Origin: Gemmatimonas sp.
Lineage (GTDB): Bacteria; Gemmatimonadota; Gemmatimonadetes; Gemmatimonadales; Gemmatimonadaceae
NCBI GenBank assembly: GCA_023910675.1
Contig: JAAVWC010000027.1
Coordinates: forward strand, 1-51,982
Length of the DNA: 51,982 nucleotides
Reading direction: 5' to 3'
Part shown: in pieces, positions 45,937 to 51,982 of the stretch
Layout: every line of letters starts with the position of its first letter
Numbering within the stretch: position 1 is the stretch's first letter
The notes under the pieces: generated by a model
The model's database searches: none
The model's input: the letters and a program-made list of their open reading frames with translations, nothing else
Told to the model about the DNA's origin: nothing
Position numbers and translations under genes: made by a program

Positions 45937-46829
45937 TTGATGAGCGAGCTGAGCGTGAACTGATACACGGGACCGAGTCCCGCCAAACCTTCTTCGCGGG
46001 CAACACCCACGACGTAGCGCGCATAATACAGCGCCAGGCCGGTGCGCATGCGCGTGATGCTGGCGGCGCCCGCCGACGTCCGCATGACGCCAGCCCGTCC
46101 CTCAATGCGTTCAAATCGTCCCGAAAGGAACGGTCCACGCTCCCGCGCGCCACGATTGACTGCGCTTTCGCTATACCCGAGGCGCACCTCTCGGGTCCGA
46201 GTCACCCCAAGCAACCTCAGGTCGGCCGCTCCCATCACCGAGGGGCGATCCTCGATTTCCCGGCCGGGACGCCAGAGGAAACTCGACAGCGCGACCCGTG
46301 CGTCGCGCCACGGTAGGTCGTGGAGTACCGCGCCGAAATCGGCAGCGACGGCATTACGGGACAGTTGGTCGGACTGTCCGTTCCGCCACCGGATGGCGGC
46401 ACCGGCAGTCAGATGGGGCGCCAACTCTCTCGATGCCGTCAGGCTGACCAAGGTGGTGTTGTACGCGATGGTCCCCACCGATTGCGGATCCGAATCGGTG
46501 CGAACGAGGCCGCTGACAGCCGCCCGCGCCAGCGATACGCCAATCGTGGCTCCCGAAGCTCGCCGCCACGCAGCAGCCAGCAGCTGCCCGTCCACGCCCT
46601 GCGCGTTACCGGTGGCCAGCGAGGCCACGCCAATGCGCATCCGCTCGCCTTTCGGCACCGCATTGGTGGCCGGATTCCACAATCCGGCACCGGGTTCACT
46701 CGCCAAAGCCGGCGGCTCGAATAGAGCCCCCAGCGGGAATTCCCAAAGGTCGCGCGCGGGTACTGGCTGCGCGCCAAGCCTGATGGCCCAGCCGAACGCG
46801 GCAAGCCCGCAGATGAGCGTGCGGCGCAT
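45933..46829 (-). CDS. Exported protein of unknown function, possible outer-membrane barrel
   Basis: A 298-residue protein with an N-terminal signal peptide (MRRTLICGLAAFGWAIRLGAQ, likely cleavage after GAQ or nearby). The rest is rich in alternating short stretches with Gly, Ala, Arg and Thr, such as TAGAAIRWRNGQ and LALYYARYVVGVA, which suggests beta strands of a barrel. I do not recognise a family; PorV/PorQ-like or a lineage-specific envelope protein are possibilities. It is translationally coupled to rlmN (GTGA) and divergent from aspS. Confidence 0.7.
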   Translation of the reverse strand: MRRTLICGLAAFGWAIRLGAQPVPARDLWEFPLGALFEPPALASEPGAGLWNPATNAVPKGERMRIGVASLATGNAQGVDGQLLAAAWRRASGATIGVSLARAAVSGLVRTDSDPQSVGTIAYNTTLVSLTASRELAPHLTAGAAIRWRNGQSDQLSRNAVAADFGAVLHDLPWRDARVALSSFLWRPGREIEDRPSVMGAADLRLLGVTRTREVRLGYSESAVNRGARERGPFLSGRFERIEGRAGVMRTSAGAASITRMRTGLALYYARYVVGVAREEGLAGLGPVYQFTLSSLIK

Positions 46830-46945
46830 ATGGGAGACTAAACGGCGCCAAGAGCCACGGTCAAGCGAACCGCCGCAAGAAAATCGCTACCCTCCGCCTC
46901 GTAACGCATTTACTTTTCAACGTTTGCGTCTTGCCTTCGACCGGT

Positions 46946-46970
46946 CCTCCGACGCGTTTCCGCGTCGAGG
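46946..46970 (+). repeat. Hairpin in the aspS upstream region
   Basis: GACGCG-TTTC-CGCGTC (46951-46966) is a perfect six-base stem with a four-base loop. It extends outward by CCTC/GAGG past a single bulged C. No T-run follows, so it is not a standard terminator. It would lie in the aspS leader if transcription starts upstream. Significance is unknown. Confidence 0.35.
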
Positions 46971-47042
46971 GCGGTCCCGTTCCGCTTTGGAGTGCCACAC
47001 TTGACGTCGTCCACGCCCCAATCGTCCGTCCTCTCCACGTCG

Positions 47043-48824
47043 ATGCGTTCCGATCCGTGCGGTCTTCTGCGGCGGGCCGACGTGGGTCGAACTGTCCAGC
47101 TTGGCGGCTGGGTGCACCGGAGCCGTGACCTTGGCGGGTTGGTCTTCATCGATCTGCGCGACCGCACCGGGCTGCTGCAACTGGCCTTCGGTCCGGCATG
47201 GAGCGCGGTCGAAGTGCAGCAGCTCGCGGCATCGGTGGGCGTGGAGTCGGTAATCCTGTGCGAAGGCGAAGTCGTGGCCCGTGAACCGGAGCGGGTCAAT
47301 CCGGAAATGGGCACGGGTGAGGTGGAAGTCCGGGTCACGAGCCTCCGCGTGGTTGGTCCTGCGGTCACCCCGGCACTGCCCGTGGCGCGCGGCCGCGGGG
47401 AAAAAATGCCAGCCGAAGAGTTGCGGCTGCGCCATCGGTATCTCGATCTGCGACGCCCGGAGCTTCAAGAGAACCTGGTCCTTCGGCATCGGCTGCTGCA
47501 GGTGTCGCGTCGGTTCCTCACCGACCATGGCTATCTCGAACTCGAGACCCCCATACTCACGAAGCCGACGCCCGAAGGTGCGCGCGACTATCTGGTGCCG
47601 AGTCGTGTGCATCCGGGCGAGTTCTATGCGCTGCCGCAGTCGCCGCAGATCTACAAGCAGTTATTCATGTGCTGCGGCTTCGATCGGTATTTTCAGATCG
47701 CCCGCTGCTTCCGCGATGAGGATCTTCGTGCCGATCGCCAACCGGAGTTCACCCAGATCGATATCGAGGCCTCGTTCATCGAGCGCCAGGATATCATGAC
47801 GCTCGCCGAGGGGCTCATCGGCAGCATGTGGCGTGAAGCCGGTCATCATGACGTGCCCGCGCAGTTCGAGCGGATGACGTACGCCGATGCCATGGAGTTC
47901 TACGGCTGCGACCGTCCAGATCTGCGCTACGAGCTCCGCATCCGCGATTACAGCAGCGTCTTCGCGTCGCTCGATTTTGCCGTTACCAAGACGGCGCTGG
48001 CCAACGGGGCCCGCGTGCGCGGTGTCGTCCTGCCCGGCGGTGGGGCGTGGAGTCGCAAGCAGGTGGACGAGCTTGAAGCCCTTGCCAAGGGAGCAGGTGC
48101 CGGAGGGTTGTTGCGCCTCCGTAAGGCCGATGGCGAGTATGATGGCCCGCTCGCCAAGTTCCTCACGGACGATGCGAAGGCGGCGTTGGGACTCAACGAC
48201 GGCGATCTCGCGCTCTTCGTGGCCGCCGCCGACCGCATCAGCAGCCCGGCGCTCGACCGGGTCCGTCAGGAGTGCGCGCGCCGCCTCGAACTCATCGACG
48301 ACAAGGCGCAGCGTTTCCTGTGGGTGCTCGACTTCCCCATGTTCGAAGAAGATCCGGAGACCGGCGCGCTGGCCGCGGTGCATCATCCCTTCACGGCGCC
48401 CCACGCCGACGACATGGCCGCCTATCCCGACGAGCCGGCACGCTGGCGAGCCCTGGCGTACGATGTCGTCCTCAACGGCACCGAACTCGGCGGTGGCAGC
48501 ATTCGTACGAGCGATCCGGCCACGCAGTCCCGCATGTTTGCACTGCTTGGCATCGGTGATGCTGAAGAGCAGGAACGTCGCTTCGGGTTCCTGCTCGAAG
48601 GACTTCGTGCCGGGGCACCGCCACACGGCGGCATCGCGTTCGGCTTCGATCGGATTGCCATGTTGCTGTCGGGCGCGCCGTCGCTGCGCGACGTGATTGC
48701 GTTCCCGAAGACCACGGCGGCCCGTTCGCTCTACGAAGGCGCGCCGGTGGTCGTTCCGGCCGACGATCTGGCCCAGTTGCATATCAGCGTGCGCGAGACG
48801 CGCGCAGGAAGCATACGTGAGTGA
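47043..48824 (+). CDS. aspS: Aspartyl-tRNA synthetase
   Basis: Class II synthetase charging tRNA-Asp (and possibly tRNA-Asn). It has the anticodon-binding OB fold first (GWVHRSRDLGGLVFIDLRDRTG), motif 2 in FRDEDLRADRQPEFTQ, the bacterial GAD insertion (about 300-400) and motif 3 in GIAFGFDRI. ATG 47043 gives MRSDPCG, matching the usual MRTxYCG start, and 593 residues. GTG at 46992 would add 17 residues and is an alternative. It heads the last plus-strand operon. Confidence 0.95.
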   Translation: MRSDPCGLLRRADVGRTVQLGGWVHRSRDLGGLVFIDLRDRTGLLQLAFGPAWSAVEVQQLAASVGVESVILCEGEVVAREPERVNPEMGTGEVEVRVTSLRVVGPAVTPALPVARGRGEKMPAEELRLRHRYLDLRRPELQENLVLRHRLLQVSRRFLTDHGYLELETPILTKPTPEGARDYLVPSRVHPGEFYALPQSPQIYKQLFMCCGFDRYFQIARCFRDEDLRADRQPEFTQIDIEASFIERQDIMTLAEGLIGSMWREAGHHDVPAQFERMTYADAMEFYGCDRPDLRYELRIRDYSSVFASLDFAVTKTALANGARVRGVVLPGGGAWSRKQVDELEALAKGAGAGGLLRLRKADGEYDGPLAKFLTDDAKAALGLNDGDLALFVAAADRISSPALDRVRQECARRLELIDDKAQRFLWVLDFPMFEEDPETGALAAVHHPFTAPHADDMAAYPDEPARWRALAYDVVLNGTELGGGSIRTSDPATQSRMFALLGIGDAEEQERRFGFLLEGLRAGAPPHGGIAFGFDRIAMLLSGAPSLRDVIAFPKTTAARSLYEGAPVVVPADDLAQLHISVRETRAGSIRE

Positions 48825-49806
48825 ATCTCGCAGTGAGCGCGGCGGAGAGCGTAGTGACGTGGTCACCGCCAGCGTGTCTGTTGAAGGTGCCGACCTGCAG
48901 ATGCTGGCCGGTGTGAACGACGGCAATCTCAAAGAGCTCGAGCGCGCCACCGGTGCGCGCATCGCGCTCCGCGGCGATCATCTGTCCATGTCGGGCGATC
49001 ACGACGCCATCGCCCGCGCCGAGGGCGTCGCGGCCGCCATGGTTGCCATGGTCCGTGACGGGAAGAGCGTGAGCGCCGACGATGTGCTTCGTCTGACGCT
49101 CTCCGAGCGCCCCGCCGATGCCCCCGGCGCGACGAACGGCGGCCTCGTGCTGCCGGGTTCGCGGCGCGGCGTGCAGCCCAAGACGCCCGGACAGGCAGAG
49201 TATCTCAAGAAGATCGGCGAACACGATATCGTCGTCGGCATCGGTCCGGCCGGTACCGGAAAGACGTATCTCGCGGTAGCGGCTGCCGTCGACGCCCTCA
49301 TGCGGAAGCGGGTCCGGCGCATCGTACTGGCACGTCCGGCGGTCGAAGCTGGAGAAAGTCTCGGCTTTCTGCCAGGCGACATGCAGGCGAAGATCGATCC
49401 GTACTTGCGACCGCTGTACGATGCGCTCGACGATCTCATCCCGTTCGAACGCATTCAGAAGCTCATCGAGGCGCGGACCATCGAAGTGGCCCCTTTGGCG
49501 TTCATGCGCGGGCGTACGTTAGGTGACTCGTTCGTCATTCTTGACGAAGCGCAGAACGCGACGGGCGCGCAGATGAAGATGTTCCTCACACGTCTTGGAG
49601 TGAACTCCAAGATCGTGATCACCGGCGACAAAACCCAGGTCGATTTGCCGCGCCGCGAAGATTCCGGACTCATGCAGATCGAGCGCATTCTGCACGGCAT
49701 CGAAGGTATCTCGTTCCACTACTTCAACGAGTCCGATGTCGTGCGTCATCGGTTGGTGCGCGACATCATCCGCGCGTACAACGAAGACGCGGCCGGTGGC
49801 GGATGA
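48817..49806 (+). CDS. PhoH-like ATPase
   Basis: A 329-residue member of the PhoH/YbeZ family, linked in many bacteria to ribosome and RNA metabolism together with YbeY. An N-terminal KH-like region (about 15-80) precedes the ATPase domain with Walker A GPAGTGKTY and Walker B FVILDEAQN. The GTG at 48817 has AGGAA six bases upstream and overlaps the aspS end. The frame to 48697 lies inside aspS. The stop overlaps ybeY in ATGA, the classic ybeZ-ybeY pairing. Confidence 0.93.
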   Translation: MSESRSERGGERSDVVTASVSVEGADLQMLAGVNDGNLKELERATGARIALRGDHLSMSGDHDAIARAEGVAAAMVAMVRDGKSVSADDVLRLTLSERPADAPGATNGGLVLPGSRRGVQPKTPGQAEYLKKIGEHDIVVGIGPAGTGKTYLAVAAAVDALMRKRVRRIVLARPAVEAGESLGFLPGDMQAKIDPYLRPLYDALDDLIPFERIQKLIEARTIEVAPLAFMRGRTLGDSFVILDEAQNATGAQMKMFLTRLGVNSKIVITGDKTQVDLPRREDSGLMQIERILHGIEGISFHYFNESDVVRHRLVRDIIRAYNEDAAGGG

Positions 49807-50282
49807 GTCCGGCCCGATTACCCCAGCCGGAACCGCGCGCCGTGGCGGTGGAATGCGATGGCGTGCGGATTCCGGTCGCCACAGAGAAGCTCGCCGAGTT
49901 GTCGCGGCAAGTGCTGCGCGCACTCAAGGTCAAGCAGGCGTTGGTGTCCGTCACGTTTGTGTCGTCGCGCACGATGGCGTCGCTCAATCGCAAACATCTC
50001 GGGCATCGCGGGCCCACCGATGTCATCACGTTCGCGCTCGGCGCTGACCCGGGTGGCGCCGTCATTGGTGATATTTACATCTGTCCCGACGTGGCCCGAC
50101 AACAGGCGAAGTCCCACGGCGTCGGCATTCGCGAAGAGCTTGCCCGGCTGGTGGTGCACGGGACGATGCACGCCTGCGGATGGGAGCACCCTGAAGACGA
50201 CGCACGCATGACGTCGCCAATGTGGCGACGCCAGGAGCAGCTGATGACGCGCTTCTGGACGTCTTCGGCCCCCAGGGCATGA
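49803..50282 (+). CDS. ybeY: Endoribonuclease YbeY
   Basis: Metal-dependent RNase for 16S rRNA 3' maturation and ribosome quality control. The 159-residue protein has the zinc motif HxxxHxxGxxH in HGTMHACGWEH and the upstream GHRGPTDVITFAL, which corresponds to the usual GxDxPTDVLSF. It is coupled to phoH on one side and to the CNNM gene on the other by ATGA overlaps. Confidence 0.95.
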   Translation: MSPARLPQPEPRAVAVECDGVRIPVATEKLAELSRQVLRALKVKQALVSVTFVSSRTMASLNRKHLGHRGPTDVITFALGADPGGAVIGDIYICPDVARQQAKSHGVGIREELARLVVHGTMHACGWEHPEDDARMTSPMWRRQEQLMTRFWTSSAPRA

Positions 50283-51565
50283 GCGCAGCTGCGTGGGGGC
50301 TCGCGGTGGCCGGTGCCGCTGTTGCAGCGCTCTCTGCCGTCGCCGACGGCGCGTTGTTGTCCGAGTCTCATCTTCCAACCGGTCCGGATCGCGGCGGGTT
50401 CGGAGCTCCGTTGCCCACGGTGGCGCGCGCCATTCCCGCGCGTGAGCAAACGCACCGGGCACTCGCTTTTGCGCGCGTCCTGGGACATCTCGCCGCCGGC
50501 AGCGGGCTCGCGGTGGCGCTCGATCTCGCCGCGCGCGCCACCGTTCCCCTGGTGGGCCTGTTGGTACTGCTGGGGCTTACGACGGTGCTGTTCGCCGAGA
50601 GTGCGGCGCGCGTGCTGGGCGATGCGCTGGGCGATGAGGCCGCCGCGCGACTTGATGGCTACACGAGGGTCGTCGAGCGTCTCCTGTCACCGGTGGTCGC
50701 ACTCGGGAACTGGGTGGACGGCCTCTTCGCTGAAGTCGTTTCCGAGTCGGACGCCACGCAGGAGCGACGTGAAGAAGCCGCGCAACAGTTCCGCGATGTC
50801 GTGACGAGCGAGACCGACGTCACGGGCGACGAACGGGCACTCTTGCTCGGGGTGTTCGAGTTCGGCGAAACCTCGGCCGCCGAGGTCATGGTCCCACGGG
50901 TGGACATGCTCGGCGTCGAGCGCGACATCCCCTGGTCGGAGATGCTCGACCGGGTACGCAGCATCCAGCATTCGCGCGTCCCCGTGTATGAGGAGACGAT
51001 CGACGAGATCATCGGCATCCTCTACGTGAAGGACCTGCTGCCATCCGTGCTCGCCGATGAAGAACCCGAAGCCGGGTGGACATCGCTCATGCGTCCGCCG
51101 GTTTTTATTCCGTCCTCCAAGCGCATCGCTGACCTGTTGAAAGAATTCCGTCAGGCGCGTCGGCACATTGCGATCGTCGCCGACGAGTACGGCGGCACGG
51201 CCGGGCTCGTGACCATCGAGGACATCCTCGAGGAACTGGTTGGCGAAATTCGCGATGAGTACGATGACGAAGAGCGTCTCGTCGAAAGTGAGGCGAGTAC
51301 CCGATATTGGGTCTCCGGTCGGCTCACCCTCGATGACCTGTCCGACGCGTTGAGCTACGACTTCACCCGAGACGATGTGTCGACGGTGGGTGGACTCATC
51401 CTGGAATTGCTGGGACGTGTACCACGCGCCGGCGAGTCGCTCACCATCGGCAGTTTCAAAGTCATCGTGGAGCGGGTCATTCGCCGCAAGATCGAACGGG
51501 TGTACCTCGAGCGCATCGCGCCTGGCGCGCCCGCCGCGCCGGTCGACGGCGAGGAGGTCACATGA
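50279..51565 (+). CDS. CNNM/CorC-type membrane protein with CBS pair
   Basis: A 428-residue protein with an N-terminal membrane domain (about 1-135, three or four hydrophobic segments), then a CBS-domain pair (VPRVDMLGVERDIPW to about residue 340, with DEYGGTAGLVTIEDILEELVGEI). A C-terminal CorC/HlyC domain (VSGRLTLDDLSDAL) ends it. Relatives act in magnesium or cobalt transport and are often misnamed hemolysins. The ATG at 50279 overlaps the ybeY stop. Its stop overlaps a second CNNM-type gene. Confidence 0.9.
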   Translation: MSAAAWGLAVAGAAVAALSAVADGALLSESHLPTGPDRGGFGAPLPTVARAIPAREQTHRALAFARVLGHLAAGSGLAVALDLAARATVPLVGLLVLLGLTTVLFAESAARVLGDALGDEAAARLDGYTRVVERLLSPVVALGNWVDGLFAEVVSESDATQERREEAAQQFRDVVTSETDVTGDERALLLGVFEFGETSAAEVMVPRVDMLGVERDIPWSEMLDRVRSIQHSRVPVYEETIDEIIGILYVKDLLPSVLADEEPEAGWTSLMRPPVFIPSSKRIADLLKEFRQARRHIAIVADEYGGTAGLVTIEDILEELVGEIRDEYDDEERLVESEASTRYWVSGRLTLDDLSDALSYDFTRDDVSTVGGLILELLGRVPRAGESLTIGSFKVIVERVIRRKIERVYLERIAPGAPAAPVDGEEVT

Positions 51566-51982
51566 CCGGACTCGTGATTTTCGTGGCCGTTCTCGCACTC
51601 GCGGTGCTGACCATGGCGGCGACGACCGTGCGCGCTGTGAGTCGACTCTGGCTCCGCCACTGGATCGAGCATCGGGCCGGTGGTGCGGGAACGATGGCGC
51701 GGTATCTCGAGCGTCCCACGCGGCTCGTGCATGCCGCAGGAACCGCGAGCATGATCGTGGTCTTCGCCGCAGGCTCCGTCATCGCGATGCAGGATGGCTT
51801 GCGAGCCGTCGCGTTCGCGCGCGATGTTGTGCTGTTTCTGCTGCTCATGCTGGTGTTCGGTCAGCTACTGCCGCGCGCCGTCGCTCGGCGCTTCGCACCG
51901 AAGTTGGTTCCATTGTTCGTGCCCCTGCTGCGCGTTACCGACCTGCTCTTCGCGCCGTTTCATCTGGTGGCCAATGGGGCAC
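51562..51982 (+). CDS. Second CNNM-type membrane protein (cut by window end)
   Basis: Open from ATG 51562 to the window edge, 140 codons. GAGGAGG at 51551-51557 is an excellent ribosome site, and the ATG overlaps the previous stop (ATGA). The visible part starts MTGLVIFVAVLALAVL and has about three membrane segments with VFGQLLPRAVARRFAP between them. This corresponds to the FGEiiPK-like segment of the CNNM transmembrane domain. It appears to be a tandem paralogue of the gene before. The CBS region would lie outside the window. Confidence 0.75.
   Translation, partial: MTGLVIFVAVLALAVLTMAATTVRAVSRLWLRHWIEHRAGGAGTMARYLERPTRLVHAAGTASMIVVFAAGSVIAMQDGLRAVAFARDVVLFLLLMLVFGQLLPRAVARRFAPKLVPLFVPLLRVTDLLFAPFHLVANGA

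Noticed and set aside
47661..48962. 433-codon minus-strand open frame over aspS
   Set aside because: Antisense to aspS motifs 2 and 3, which are fully conserved on the plus strand.
1..51982. CRISPR arrays, insertion sequences, rRNA or ordinary tRNA genes
   Set aside because: I saw no regularly spaced repeats, transposase genes with terminal repeats, rRNA segments or tRNA cloverleaf other than the tRNA-like part of ssrA.

Overview
The window is a GC-rich, very compact stretch of bacterial chromosome made almost entirely of housekeeping genes. I see no insertion sequence, prophage, CRISPR array or rRNA. The gene content (MreBCD/PBP2/RodA, a lipoprotein HtrA, an apparently [4Fe-4S] PurF, PurSQL) and the many 4-5 base stop/start overlaps (ATGA, GTGA, TGATG) fit a Gram-negative bacterium. 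From memory, gene content and protein style resemble Gemmatimonadota (Gemmatimonas-like). That assignment is inference, not shown by any search.

Layout. (1) 72-7227 +: alanine dehydrogenase, a terminator, then the rod-shape block mreB, mreC, mreD, PBP2, rodA; mreC and mreD are read here as one continuous frame. (2) 7307-18538 +: accD, folC, hisS, proS, lysA, a metallophosphoesterase, guaA, a secreted amidohydrolase and a MATE exporter. (3) 18660-20703: ptsN on the minus strand, dusB, and the tmRNA gene ssrA. (4) 20775-33895 -: a long co-oriented block, in transcription order truA, htrA, purB, purC, a 49-residue membrane ORF that looks like the N-terminus of a phosphatidylserine decarboxylase, pssA, purS, purQ, purL, purF, ppdK. 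(5) 34055-44910 +: a tryptophan cluster with extra genes: a two-GAF protein, trpD, (lexA reversed), trpC, trpF, trpB, a HEAT-repeat protein, an HD-GYP protein, trpA, a YqeK-like HD hydrolase and a LytR_C membrane protein. (6) 44839-46829 -: rlmN and an exported protein of unknown function. (7) 47043-51982 +: aspS, phoH, ybeY and two CNNM-type membrane proteins, the second cut by the window edge.

How the parts work together. Block 1 makes the elongasome core (actin-like scaffold, membrane partners, transpeptidase and SEDS glycosyltransferase). Block 4 encodes most of de novo IMP synthesis with phosphatidylserine synthase embedded. Block 5 has the four terminal tryptophan steps (no trpE or trpG in view), with regulatory-looking proteins translationally coupled into it. 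LexA sits between trpD and trpC under what look like two tandem operators. There is no gene-free stretch above 300 bases. The largest gaps are 1185-1428 (terminator and mreB upstream region), 46830-47042 (divergent region with a hairpin), 33896-34054 (divergent region, nothing recognised) and 18539-18659 (convergent region with one inverted repeat).

The points most worth checking are the mreC/mreD fusion next to a G6 run, the psd remnant before pssA, the putative LexA operators, the signalling pair between trpB and trpA that shares an N-terminal domain, and the trpC start next to a T8 run.
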